From NCBI GenBank assembly GCA_009691855.1, contig SIAI01000031.1, forward strand, positions 1 to 55,410: 55,410 bases of DNA, read 5' to 3'. The notes under the pieces are model-generated. The model saw only the letters and a list, made by a program, of their open reading frames with translations, searched no databases and was not told the origin of the DNA. How positions within the stretch are numbered: position 1 is the first letter of the stretch; each line of letters opens with the position of its first letter. The position numbers and the translations under genes are program-made. Below, one piece after another: positions 1 to 10,974 of the stretch. The stretch comes from Planctomycetota bacterium (lineage in GTDB: Bacteria; Planctomycetota; UBA1135; GCA-002686595).

Positions 1-43
1 GCACTCCGAGGATCGTCGCGTACAGGTCCTTGTTGTCGCTCAT
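1..43 (-). mobile_element. Probable 5' tip of an ISL3-family transposase, cut by the window edge
   Basis: On the minus strand an ATG at 43-41 opens a frame reading MSDNKDLYATILGV to the window edge. Many ISL3-family transposases begin with a short acidic leader followed by L-Y-x-x-I/L-L-G, and that resemblance is the only basis for the call. It fits the neighbour on the other strand, a gene that appears to lose its 5' part here, as an IS insertion would cause. No terminal inverted repeat could be confirmed between 43 and about 130. It could instead be the start of an unrelated gene, since only 14 residues are visible. Confidence 0.4.
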
Positions 44-116
44 CCGGCGCAGGCTAACCCCTGCGCTCGGCCACGCCACGCTTGCCCACGACCGGGTCTC
101 CTGGCCTGTGCGGATC

Positions 117-719
117 AGCTCCTACCCACACGAAAGCCGGAAGCGCCAGTTTTTCCCTGGGCAGGTGGTGGAGGAGTATCCGCAGGGAACGGGCAAACTC
201 CTGCCCGCGCAGACCAAGCTCCTGATCGAGCTGCACTACACGACCAACGGCGCGCCCACCACCGATCGGCCGCGGCTCGGGATCTATTTCCACGACTCGA
301 AGCCAGAGCGCCAGATCAAGGTAGCCTCCACATGGACCCGCAAGGTCGGGCTCCAGCCGCACGAGCGCCTGGAGGTGAGCGCCGAGCGCGCCTTTGACCA
401 CGCCCTGACGGTGTACGCGCTGTCGCCGCACATGCACCGCCGCGGGCGTTCGATGCGCTTCACCGCCTTCCTGCCCGACGGAAGTAGCGAGATCCTGCTG
501 GACGTGACCGACTACATCTTCGACTGGCAGGCCAACTACACCTTTCGCGTGCCGCGCAGCTTCCCTGCCGGCACACGCATCGTTTGCGACGCGCTCTACG
601 ACAACACCGCGCAGAACGAGCAAAATCCGGATCCGAACGCACGCGTGCGCTTCGGCTCGCAAGCGAACGACGAGATGTTTGTCGGGTACATCGTGTACTC
701 GAAGGAATCGAAGGAATAG
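117..719 (+). pseudogene. C-terminal fragment of a copper type II monooxygenase-like secreted protein
   Basis: The frame is open from 30 (TTG) to the TAG at 719, but family-like sequence begins only near ISSYPHES, about residue 29. Recognisable parts are GTGKLLPA...IELHYTTNG, then LSPHMHRRG with a His-Met-His pair, and C-terminal DEMFVGYIVY. These match the C-terminal copper-binding half of ascorbate-dependent type II copper monooxygenase-like proteins, which are common as large secreted proteins in planctomycetes. There His and Met residues bind the CuB site. Full-length relatives carry a large N-terminal part (often a redoxin or cytochrome-like domain) that is absent here. With a transposase-like start abutting on the other strand, I infer a gene truncated by an IS insertion. 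The first about 29 residues are probably not native. Confidence 0.6.
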
Positions 720-949
720 CGCCTGCAGTTCGCGGTGGCCATCGACCTGCTCGCGCGGGATCATTGGCGTGCATGCGGACCTTGTGGCGGCTTGCCCAAC
801 TTCCGTAGTTCGTGACAGGCGGCAAAGGCCCTTTCGGGCTCTCCTGCAGGTCCAGTGGAAGTGCGTCACGGCCCTGGCGCTGTGAAACCGCTTGAAAACA
901 AGCCTCTGCTGGCGCCGCTGATCTGCGCCGCGCGAGCTCTGGTCCAGAG
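720..949. other. Intergenic spacer with no gene seen
   Basis: No coding frame with family character is visible between the monooxygenase fragment and the convergent pentapeptide-repeat gene. A short palindrome (AGCTCT at 935-940, AGAGCT at 946-951) overlaps the stop of the minus-strand gene. It has no T tract and is not called as a terminator. Confidence 0.5.
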
Positions 950-3477
<2,528 letters not shown>

Positions 3478-3501
3478 GGCCGAGCCCGAATACGAATCAC
3501 G

Positions 3502-4875
3502 TCATCTGTCATCCGGCGAGTGCAGCGCGGGGTCGTTTAGCGGCGCTCCCAGTTGCCGCTCGAGCTCGACGCGCGCCAGCGCGGCCTCGAGGCGTGCATC
3601 GAGCAGGGCTTGACGCGCCATGACGAGCGCGCGCTGACTCTCGAGCAGGAGCGTCGTCGTCGCGTCACCGAGCTCGAAGGACCGGCGCGCGAGGTCGAGG
3701 CCGCGCGTGGCCTCCGGAAGGAGCTCCGCCTCGATCAGGCGCACCGCGCCCACGCTCACGGTGGCCGCGTCGGCGGCGGCGCGCACACCCTGGGCGGCTT
3801 CGGCCAGCAAGGCCTCGTGCTCCTTCTGCAGTTCCGCGAGGTGGAAGCGCGCCCGGCTGACCTGCGCCTGGTTCTGATCGAAGAGAGGGAGCTCGAGCGT
3901 GCCCGTGGGGCCGAGCAGGAATTCGCTCGAGCTGCCGCCCTCGGGACGCTCGGCGGAAACGCCGAGGTCGATGTCGGGGAAGCGCCGCCGCTCTTCGAGC
4001 TCTACGGCCGCTCGCGCGCGGGCGACGAGGGCCGCGGACGCGCGCAGGTCGAGCCTGCGCATGCGACTCTGCTGCACGAGTGGCTCGCGCTCGAGTGCGG
4101 TCGCGAGCGGGGCCGGCAGCGGGTCGGTCAGGGCGATCCCCAGGAGGTCCTCTTCGAGCGAGAGCCAGGCCGCGAGGCGTCGGCGGGAGAACACCTCGGC
4201 GCGCTCGGCGCGCTGGTGGGCGAGCGCGGCGCCCAGCTCCTGGCTCCTGGCCAAGCTCTCCTCGCCGCGCGTCGCGACGCCGCGCTCGATGCGCTTGCGC
4301 ACGGCGACCAGGCCCTGACCCGCGAGCTCCGCGTTCTCGGCCGCGAGCGCGCGGGCCTCCGCGGCGGCGACCGATTCGTAGTAGCTCCGCCGGGCTTCCA
4401 GGACGATCTCGGCCGCCTGCAGCGCGAGCGCGACGAGCTCGTTCTCGAGACCCGCGGCGGCCACGTCCTTGCGCACGGGGAGCTCCCACAGCTCCGACAC
4501 GCGCGCCGCGAGGTCCGCCGTCAGTCGCGTTCGTCCTCCGCCCGAGGGCAGGAAGAAGGCCAGGCTCAGGCTCGGATTGCGCAGCAACCCGGCCTGCACG
4601 AAATCGGCGCGCGCGATGCCGAGCCGCTGGAAGCCGGCCTGCAGGCGGCGGTTGTTCAGCAGCGCGATCCGCAGGGTCTCGTCGAGCGTCAGGCCGTCGC
4701 CGAGCACGGTCGCGATCTCGTCCGCCGCGAGGGCGGGCGCCTCCGGATCGTGGACCTCGTCTTGCCCGGTCGCCACGCGGATCTCGTCCCGTGCGCGGGC
4801 GAAGTCCGGCCGCGGATCGACCGTGGCGCAGGCCAGGGTCAAGAACGATGCGGCGCTCCAGATCCGACTACGCAT
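3502..4875 (-). CDS. czcC: TolC-family outer-membrane factor of a metal RND efflux system
   Basis: This is the outer-membrane channel subunit of a tripartite efflux pump. The chosen start, ATG at 4875-4873, gives a lipoprotein signal (MRSRIWSAASFLTLAC) with the lipidation Cys at about residue 16. It overlaps the end of the pump gene by 8 bases, which supports translational coupling. The mature 440 residues contain the two helical OEP repeats of the TolC family (LTLDETLRIALLNNRRLQ near the N-terminus, then long alanine-rich coiled segments), as in CzcC/CusC. An open extension runs 60 bases further upstream but lacks a signal peptide. It is the last gene of the three-gene efflux operon. The metal specificity cannot be read from this subunit. 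Confidence 0.88.
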   Translation of the reverse strand: MRSRIWSAASFLTLACATVDPRPDFARARDEIRVATGQDEVHDPEAPALAADEIATVLGDGLTLDETLRIALLNNRRLQAGFQRLGIARADFVQAGLLRNPSLSLAFFLPSGGGRTRLTADLAARVSELWELPVRKDVAAAGLENELVALALQAAEIVLEARRSYYESVAAAEARALAAENAELAGQGLVAVRKRIERGVATRGEESLARSQELGAALAHQRAERAEVFSRRRLAAWLSLEEDLLGIALTDPLPAPLATALEREPLVQQSRMRRLDLRASAALVARARAAVELEERRRFPDIDLGVSAERPEGGSSSEFLLGPTGTLELPLFDQNQAQVSRARFHLAELQKEHEALLAEAAQGVRAAADAATVSVGAVRLIEAELLPEATRGLDLARRSFELGDATTTLLLESQRALVMARQALLDARLEAALARVELERQLGAPLNDPALHSPDDR

Positions 4876-7800
4876 GACGCACCTCCAGCTCGGGGTTCGC
4901 GGACTCGCTCTCGGCGGCTTCGTTCTCGACTGCATGCGCGAAGCGCAGGAACAGCGTCGGCACGAGCAGCATGTTGAGCAACGTCGAGGAGAGCAGCCCG
5001 CCCAGGATCACGATCGCCATCGGGGTCAGGATCTCGTTGCCCGGCTCGTCGCCGCGCAGCGCGAGCGGTACGAGCGCCAACCCCGCCGCCAGCGCCGTCA
5101 TCAGGATCGGACTCAGTCGCTCGAGCGCTCCGCGTCGCACGGCCTCGCGGAAGTCGGTCACGCCCTCGACGCGCTGCAGGTGACGGATGTGGGCCACGAG
5201 CATGATCCCGTTGCGCGCCGCCACGCCGAACACGGTGATGAAACCGATGAGCGAGGCCACCGAGAGCACGCCGCCCGAGAGAAAGACGCCCAGGACGCCT
5301 CCGATCAGGGCCAGGGGCAGGTTCAGGAGCACGAGCGCCGCGTCGCGCGCCGAGCGGAACAGGAAGTAGAGCAGCCCGGCGATACCGGCCACGATCAGCG
5401 CGCCCAGGAAGGTGAGCAGCCGGCCGGTGGCCTCCGCGCTCTCGAACTGGCCGCCGTACTCGACGTAGGTGCCGCGCGGCAGGCCCAGCTGCGTCTCGAC
5501 GCACGCGCGCACGTCCTCGACCACGCTGCGCACGTCGCGCCCGGCCACGTTGCACATCACCACCAGCTTGCGCTGCACGTTCTCGCGGCTGATGAAGTTG
5601 GGCGCGAACTCGTCGCGCAGCGCGGCCAGCGCGCCGAGCGGGATCTTCGCGCCGCTCGGCGTGTCCACCAGGGTCGCCGCGATCGTCTCGGCCGAGACCG
5701 AACTCGCTTCGCCCAGGCGCACGAAGAGATCGAAGGAGTTCAGGCCCTCCAGGACCTGACCGACGACAAGTCCGCCGCCGGCCAGGGCCAGCGCGGCACC
5801 CACGTCGGCGATCGACAGGCCGTGGCGCGCGATCGCCTGCCGATCGAACTCGACGCGCAGGGTCGGGACGCGCACCTGCTGTTCGCTGGAGAGGTCCACG
5901 ACGCCCGGCACCGTGCGCATCAAGCCCTCGAGCTTGGTCCCCAGCCTGCGCAGCTCGCCCAGATCCTCGCCGAAGATCTTCACCGCCACGCTGGCGCGCG
6001 TGCCGGAGAGCATATGGTCGATGCGGTGGCTGATGGGCTGGCCGAAGGTGGCCTGCACGCCGGGGATGGCCGCGAGGTCAGCGCGCAGGGCTGCCAGGAG
6101 CGCCTCCTTGCCGCGCACCGGCAGGCCGAGGCGCGCCGGCGCCTCGAGGTCGAGCGAGAGGTCGATCTCGCTGGCCTCCACACCCTGCACGTGCTCGTCT
6201 TCCTCGGCTCGCCCCGTGCGCCTGCCGATGGCGGCGATCTCGGGGTGCCGCATCAGCGCTTCCTCGACGCGCTGCGCGAGGGCATCGCTCTCGACCAGCG
6301 ACGTCCCCGGCAGCGTGACCAGACCCACGACCAAGGCGCCCTCGTTGAACTCGGGCAAGAAGCTGCGCCCGAAGCGTGCGACGCCGAACGCGCTCGCCGC
6401 GAAGAGCGCGAGACTTGGGGCTGCCACGCTCCACGGATGCGCGAGCGCCCAGTCGAGGGGCCGCGAATACAACCGCTTCAGGGCGTGGACCAGCCACGGC
6501 TCCCGGCCCGTCAGCACCGTGCGGCTGGTGGGCAGGAGCATGAGACACAGCGCGGGCGTCAGCGTCAGCGCGGTCAGGAGCGAGGCCGCCAGCGAGACGC
6601 AGAAGGCCATGCCGAGCGGCTGCAGCAGCCGGCCCTCGACGCCGGAGAGGAAGAAGATCGGCGTGAAGACGAGCAGGATGATCAGCGTCGCGTTCACGAT
6701 CGAGGAGCGCACCTCGAGCGAGGCCGCGTACACGATGGCGAGCGAGCTCTGCCTGCGCTCGGGCGCGGCCGCCGCGTTCTCGCGCAAGCGTCGCACGACG
6801 TTCTCCACGTCGATGATTGCGTCGTCCACCAGTGCGCCGATCGCGATGGCCATGCCGCCCAGCGTCATGGTGTTGATCGTGCCTCCGAGGAGCTCGAGGA
6901 AGAGCACGGCGCACAGGAGCGACAGCGGCAGCGCGAGCAGCGTGATCACGCTCGCCCGCCCGCTGGCCAGGAAGGCGATCACGACCAGGGCCACGACCAG
7001 CGCGCCCTCGAGCAGCGCCGTGGTCGTGTTCCGGATCGAGCTCTGGATGAAGTCGGCCTGCCGGAAGAGGCGCTTGTTGATGAACATGCCCTCGGGCAGG
7101 CCCGTCTGGATCTCGTCCAGGGCCGAGTCCAGCACCTTGGTGAGCTCGAGCGTGTTGGCCCCCGGCTGCTTCTGGATGGCGAGGATCACGCCGGGCTCGA
7201 TGAGCGCTTCGCCGGCCGGTCCGCGCCGCGAGGCCGAGCCGCTGCCGCGCTTGAAGGCCGCGCCGATCACGACTCGGCCGAGGTCCGCGACCGTGACCGG
7301 AACTCCCGCGCGCACGTCCACCACCGTTGCGGCGATGTCCGCCTCGTTGCGAACGCGGCCGATGCCCTCGACTATCGTCTCCTGTGCTCCCTCGAGGATC
7401 ACGCCCGCGGCGACGTTCTCGTTCGTGCGCGTCAAGGCCTCGACGACCTCGGAGGCGGCGAGGCCGTAGGCGCGCAGCCGCTCGGGCGCGAGCACGACCT
7501 GGTATTGCTTGGTGTCGCCGCCGATGGGCGTCACCTGCGAGACCCCGGCCACGGACAGCAGGCGCCGGCGGATCTGGGTCACGGCGAGCGTGCGCAGCGC
7601 GAGCGCGTCGTGCCGGTCCGAGGTCAGCGAGACGAACAGGATCTCGCCCATGATCGAGGAGGCCGGAGCGAGCACGGGCGGCTCGACCTCCGCGGGCAGC
7701 GCACCCGCGACCGCGGCCAGGCGCTCGGTCACCGTCTGGCGCGCGCGCTGGATGTCCGTGCCCCACTCGAACTCGACCCACACGACCGCGATCCCGAGCG

Positions 7801-8059
7801 CCGTGCCCGAGCGCACGCGACGTACCCCTGCCGCGCCGTTCATGGCGCTCTCGAGCGGGAAGGTGACGAGCGTCTCCATCTCCTGCGGCGACATCCCGTG
7901 CCCCTCGACCATCACCGTGACGGTGGGGGCCGTGAGGTCTGGGAAGACGTCCACCGGCATGCGCACGGCCACGTAGGCGCCGACGGCCATGAGCACGGCC
8001 GCGGACAAACAGGTGAGGACGCGGTTCGCGAGCGACCAGCGGATGAGGGCCTGGATCAT
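4868..8059 (-). CDS. czcA: HME-family RND efflux pump (CzcA/CusA-like)
   Basis: This 1,063-residue inner-membrane pump has the size and layout of heavy-metal RND transporters: TM1 at about residues 14-32, a large periplasmic loop, a TM2-6 bundle, a second loop, then TM7-12 ending near residue 1045. The TM4 signature reads GALVDDAIIDVEN. The Asp and Glu corresponding to CzcA D408 and E415 are present, but the D402 position is alanine. That resembles CusA-type rather than CzcA-type (Zn/Co/Cd) pumps, so the substrate is uncertain. Six bases separate it from the membrane-fusion gene, and AGGAG in that gap serves as SD. It is expected to exchange protons for periplasmic metal ions and to work with its two flanking partners. 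Confidence 0.92.
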   Translation of the reverse strand: MIQALIRWSLANRVLTCLSAAVLMAVGAYVAVRMPVDVFPDLTAPTVTVMVEGHGMSPQEMETLVTFPLESAMNGAAGVRRVRSGTALGIAVVWVEFEWGTDIQRARQTVTERLAAVAGALPAEVEPPVLAPASSIMGEILFVSLTSDRHDALALRTLAVTQIRRRLLSVAGVSQVTPIGGDTKQYQVVLAPERLRAYGLAASEVVEALTRTNENVAAGVILEGAQETIVEGIGRVRNEADIAATVVDVRAGVPVTVADLGRVVIGAAFKRGSGSASRRGPAGEALIEPGVILAIQKQPGANTLELTKVLDSALDEIQTGLPEGMFINKRLFRQADFIQSSIRNTTTALLEGALVVALVVIAFLASGRASVITLLALPLSLLCAVLFLELLGGTINTMTLGGMAIAIGALVDDAIIDVENVVRRLRENAAAAPERRQSSLAIVYAASLEVRSSIVNATLIILLVFTPIFFLSGVEGRLLQPLGMAFCVSLAASLLTALTLTPALCLMLLPTSRTVLTGREPWLVHALKRLYSRPLDWALAHPWSVAAPSLALFAASAFGVARFGRSFLPEFNEGALVVGLVTLPGTSLVESDALAQRVEEALMRHPEIAAIGRRTGRAEEDEHVQGVEASEIDLSLDLEAPARLGLPVRGKEALLAALRADLAAIPGVQATFGQPISHRIDHMLSGTRASVAVKIFGEDLGELRRLGTKLEGLMRTVPGVVDLSSEQQVRVPTLRVEFDRQAIARHGLSIADVGAALALAGGGLVVGQVLEGLNSFDLFVRLGEASSVSAETIAATLVDTPSGAKIPLGALAALRDEFAPNFISRENVQRKLVVMCNVAGRDVRSVVEDVRACVETQLGLPRGTYVEYGGQFESAEATGRLLTFLGALIVAGIAGLLYFLFRSARDAALVLLNLPLALIGGVLGVFLSGGVLSVASLIGFITVFGVAARNGIMLVAHIRHLQRVEGVTDFREAVRRGALERLSPILMTALAAGLALVPLALRGDEPGNEILTPMAIVILGGLLSSTLLNMLLVPTLFLRFAHAVENEAAESESANPELEVRHA

Positions 8060-8065
8060 GGGCTC

Positions 8066-9697
8066 CTAGTGCTGGTGGCCTGCGCCGAAGGCGGCGGGCG
8101 AGAGCGAGGCCAACTTGATCTGGTAGGCCCCACGCGTGGCCACGTGCTCGCCCGGCGCGAGGCCGCGCCGCACCTCGACCCAGTCGCCATCGCGCAGGCC
8201 GAGCTCCAGCTCGCGGCGCTCGAACGTCTCGCCCGAGACCATCACGTAGGCGGTCGCCGTGCCCTGGTCGAGCACCACCGCTTCCGCCGGGATCGCGAGC
8301 GCGGCCTCGACACGCCCGGCCTCGAGCTCGAGCTCGGCCAGCATCCCCGCTCGTACGCGCGCGTCCGCCGGCGCCCAGGCGTAGCGCACGAGGAGCGTGC
8401 GCGAGGCTTCCTCGATCTCCAACCCGAACGAGAGCCAGCTGGAGCTGGCGAGTTCGAAGCGCTGCTCTCCGAGCCCGGTGAAGCGCACCGTGGCGGCCGG
8501 CATCTCGCCCAGGCGCGCCAGGTCGAACTCGGAGATGCGACCCTCGATCCACAGGCGCGAGGCATCGACGATGCGCAGGATCTCGTCGTTCGGCGCGACG
8601 GATTCGCCGTGCACGCGTGTGGACCCGTTCGAGCGCGAAGCGACGACCGTTCCGGAGATGGGCGCGAGCAGCGGGAAGGTCAGCGGTTGCGCATAGGCTC
8701 CGTCGCCGCCGCTGCGGCGCGCGACCAGCGCGTCTAGCGCGGCCTTGGTGCGCACGGCCGCCTCGACCTCCACGCGCGCGACGATGAGCTCGCCCTCGGC
8801 CTGATCGAGCGCCTGCTGGGTGCTCAGGCCGTCCGTGCGCAGCGCGGCGAGACGCTCGCGTTCGCGCTCCGCATTGCGGAGATGCGCCTCGGCCGCGCCC
8901 AGAGTGCGCACGACCTCGAGCGCCTTCAGTTCGAACTCCACGTCGAGCGCGCGCAGTTGACCCAGTGTGGCCGCATCGAGCGGCGCCTCGATCCGCGCGA
9001 GCAGCGCTCCGGCCTCGACCCGCGCGCCGCTCCGGGGCAGCTCGCCACCCGCCGCAGCCACCAGGCGTCCCGCGACGGGCGCGCTGACCAGCGCCTGCGC
9101 GCCCTCGGCCAGGCGCGCCTGCGCCGGAAGGATCAGGCGTTCGACCAGGGTGCGCGGAGCGGCCTCGGCGACCAGCAGACGCAGCTGCCACTGCTGTTCC
9201 ATCAGGAACGGGATCTCGTTTCCCCCGGCCGCCGCCGCTCCCTCGTCTGCGGCGTGCTGAGCCTCGTCGAGCGAGGCGTGCACCACGAGCTCGCCGAGGT
9301 CGAGCGTCTCGCGCAGTTCGTCGCTCTCGATCACCAGGCGCGCGGCATGACGTCCGGACGCTGGCGGTGCCCCTGCGGGCACGAAGAGCCCGTCGCGGCG
9401 CGGCTGCTCGGCCGCGAGCGCGAGCGCTCCGAGCTCGAGCACGACGCGTCCCGTGCGCACCGGCTCGCCGTTCGCGAGCACGGAGAGGTGCGCGAGGAAG
9501 CTCGCCTGCTGGCCCTGGATCAGGTGCGGGTATTCGAGGAAGAGCAGCGCGCGTTGCCCGAACACCGTGACGTGGGTCGGTTCGAGCTCGTGCTCGGCGT
9601 GCTCGGCCTCCTTGGCCCGGCTGGCGGGAGCGCAGGCGCCGAGCGGAAGGAAGGCGACGGTCGGAAGGGTGATCGAAAGCAGCAGACGGCGATTCAC
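8066..9697 (-). CDS. czcB: Periplasmic membrane-fusion lipoprotein of the RND efflux system
   Basis: This HlyD/CusB-type adaptor bridges pump and outer-membrane channel. I place the start at GTG 9697-9695, with AGGAG seven bases upstream. It gives VNRRLLLSITLPTVAFLPLG followed by a lipobox AC; the frame is open to 9781 but that extension is arginine/proline-rich. The protein has about 543 residues. Domains in order are an N-terminal beta domain with acidic/His sequence (KEAEHAEHELE), a half-lipoyl motif (APVAGRLVAAAGGELP), an alpha-hairpin rich in Glu/Arg/Leu (about 270-350), a second lipoyl half (APISGTVVASRSNG), beta-barrel and membrane-proximal domains, and a tail GAGHQH. The His-rich ends suggest metal contact. 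It is the first of the three core genes. Confidence 0.88.
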   Translation of the reverse strand: MNRRLLLSITLPTVAFLPLGACAPASRAKEAEHAEHELEPTHVTVFGQRALLFLEYPHLIQGQQASFLAHLSVLANGEPVRTGRVVLELGALALAAEQPRRDGLFVPAGAPPASGRHAARLVIESDELRETLDLGELVVHASLDEAQHAADEGAAAAGGNEIPFLMEQQWQLRLLVAEAAPRTLVERLILPAQARLAEGAQALVSAPVAGRLVAAAGGELPRSGARVEAGALLARIEAPLDAATLGQLRALDVEFELKALEVVRTLGAAEAHLRNAERERERLAALRTDGLSTQQALDQAEGELIVARVEVEAAVRTKAALDALVARRSGGDGAYAQPLTFPLLAPISGTVVASRSNGSTRVHGESVAPNDEILRIVDASRLWIEGRISEFDLARLGEMPAATVRFTGLGEQRFELASSSWLSFGLEIEEASRTLLVRYAWAPADARVRAGMLAELELEAGRVEAALAIPAEAVVLDQGTATAYVMVSGETFERRELELGLRDGDWVEVRRGLAPGEHVATRGAYQIKLASLSPAAFGAGHQH

Positions 9698-9790
9698 GGG
9701 GACTCCTCGGTGCGGGGGTTCGGGCGGACGAAACGGTCGTCCGCGTCCTCTCGACACGACCCCGCCGCGGGCGCGGGGCACCGAAGAGCA

Positions 9791-10288
9791 CTAGATCAGG
9801 AGCGCGTGGCTCGTCTGCAGGAGCCAGCGCACACCGCTCGACGAGCCGAGCGGTGGCGGCCATTCCGCTCGCGGTCGGAGACCCAGATCACGCACCCGCT
9901 CCACGCGAGCCTCGCACGGCGCCAGCGCCCGGAAGGCCAGCGCGAGCTCGCTGCGCTGCGCGCCCTCGCGCGAGGCCACCAAGGTCCATGGTCCTGCCGT
10001 GCGGAGCACCAGCCCCGCAGGGACCGAATCGAGCTCGTGCGCCCGTGGCTCGTCGCGCCGCGCGCCCGCTCGCTCCGCGGCATGTTGGTGCGCGTGCTCC
10101 ACGGGCCATCCGGACTCGAGCTGGACGGCCGCCGACTGCGGCAAGGCGTGCAGGTGATGCCCCGCTTCGCCGTGCTCGTGGAGCAAGAGCGCCCCGGCGC
10201 AGAGCAACGGCACGATCAGGGCCAGCGCCGCGAAGACCGACATCCACACGAGGATCTCGGCGCGAGAACGCTGGCGAGGCCGGCTCAT
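9791..10288 (-). CDS. Histidine-rich single-pass membrane protein upstream of the RND operon
   Basis: This protein of about 165 residues belongs to no family I recognise. From ATG 10288-10286 it has a basic leader (MSRPRQRSR), one strong transmembrane segment at about residues 15-37 (WMSVFAALALIVPLLCAGAL), and then a histidine-rich stretch (LLHEHGEAGHHLHAL and later EHAHQHAAE) that would face the periplasm. A TTG nine bases upstream is an alternative start. It is co-directional with the czcBCA-like genes and lies 93 bases before them. That placement and the His clusters suggest a periplasmic metal-binding accessory protein, an inference from context. The C-terminal about 80 residues are arginine-rich and otherwise featureless. 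Confidence 0.6.
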   Translation of the reverse strand: MSRPRQRSRAEILVWMSVFAALALIVPLLCAGALLLHEHGEAGHHLHALPQSAAVQLESGWPVEHAHQHAAERAGARRDEPRAHELDSVPAGLVLRTAGPWTLVASREGAQRSELALAFRALAPCEARVERVRDLGLRPRAEWPPPLGSSSGVRWLLQTSHALLI

Positions 10289-10347
10289 GAGGCGCAAGGT
10301 CTACAGGCGCCTGCCGGGGATGGCAAGGCCGGCGTTCGCCTCGTCGC

Positions 10348-10842
10348 CTACTTCGCCTTGCGCGGATCGTTTGCAGGGTCGAGGTACTCGATGGTCCATG
10401 GGCCGATCCCGTGCAGCTGGACGACGGTCTCGCCCTTCGCCCAGGCGAAGTGCTTCATCCCCGCGGGCCAGAACCCGAAGGTTCCAGCCGGCATCTCCTT
10501 GGTGGCGCTGGCGTCGAACGTGTCGCCCATCCCGAAGTTGAAGGTGCCGCTGATCACAGTGATGTGCTCGACCTTCGGGTGCGTGTGCGGCGGAATCTTG
10601 AACCCGTCGGGCAGCTTCACTCGCATCGTGAAGGACCCTTCCTTCGCCGGATCCCCTTCGAGCACCGCGACCTGAGACCCGAGCGGGAGCGAGGCCGGTC
10701 CATTCGTCCACTTGATCTGCGCCGGGGTGTGGAGCTCCGCCATGGGAGGGGCGGCCTCCTGATGGCTCTGCGCCAGACCGATTGCGCCGAGAGCGATCGA
10801 GAGGGTTCCGAGCATGCCTGCCAACCTTGAGATCGTCGTCAT
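10348..10842 (-). CDS. Exported cupin-domain protein
   Basis: This 164-residue protein starts at ATG 10842 with a signal peptide (about residues 1-27, ending near ALGAIGLAQSHQ). The mature part is a single small cupin barrel. Motif 1 reads PPHTHPKVEHITVISG, giving the two His and the Glu expected for metal binding. Motif 2 reads AGTFGFWPAGMKHFAW, supplying a further His. Secreted or periplasmic one-domain cupins of this type (DUF4437/ChrR-like) are widespread, and their substrates are mostly unknown. It ends about 60 bases before the His-rich membrane protein on the same strand, so it could share a transcript, but no coupling is visible. The frame extends far upstream of the chosen start with low-complexity sequence antisense to the neighbouring oxidoreductase, which I reject. 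Confidence 0.8.
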   Translation of the reverse strand: MTTISRLAGMLGTLSIALGAIGLAQSHQEAAPPMAELHTPAQIKWTNGPASLPLGSQVAVLEGDPAKEGSFTMRVKLPDGFKIPPHTHPKVEHITVISGTFNFGMGDTFDASATKEMPAGTFGFWPAGMKHFAWAKGETVVQLHGIGPWTIEYLDPANDPRKAK

Positions 10843-10974
10843 GGCTACTTTGTTGTTCCGTCGAAGCGTGGGTCTTCGTCGCGTCCCTCGATCTGGCGAT
10901 CTCGCGGCCACGCGCTGAGGCCATTGTAGCGCGGCCCCTTGGAGCGCTGCTCCGCTCCTGGCACTCTGCCGCGC

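Noticed and set aside
4469..8737. Very long plus-strand open frame opposite the RND pump genes
   Set aside because: It is antisense to strongly conserved czcCBA-like genes; its translation is His/Arg/Gln-rich without domains. GC-rich codon bias leaves such frames open.
6078..9863. Long minus-strand frame overlapping the pump and fusion genes
   Set aside because: The product is Arg/Gly/Pro-rich and lies in another frame of the same strand as the real genes.
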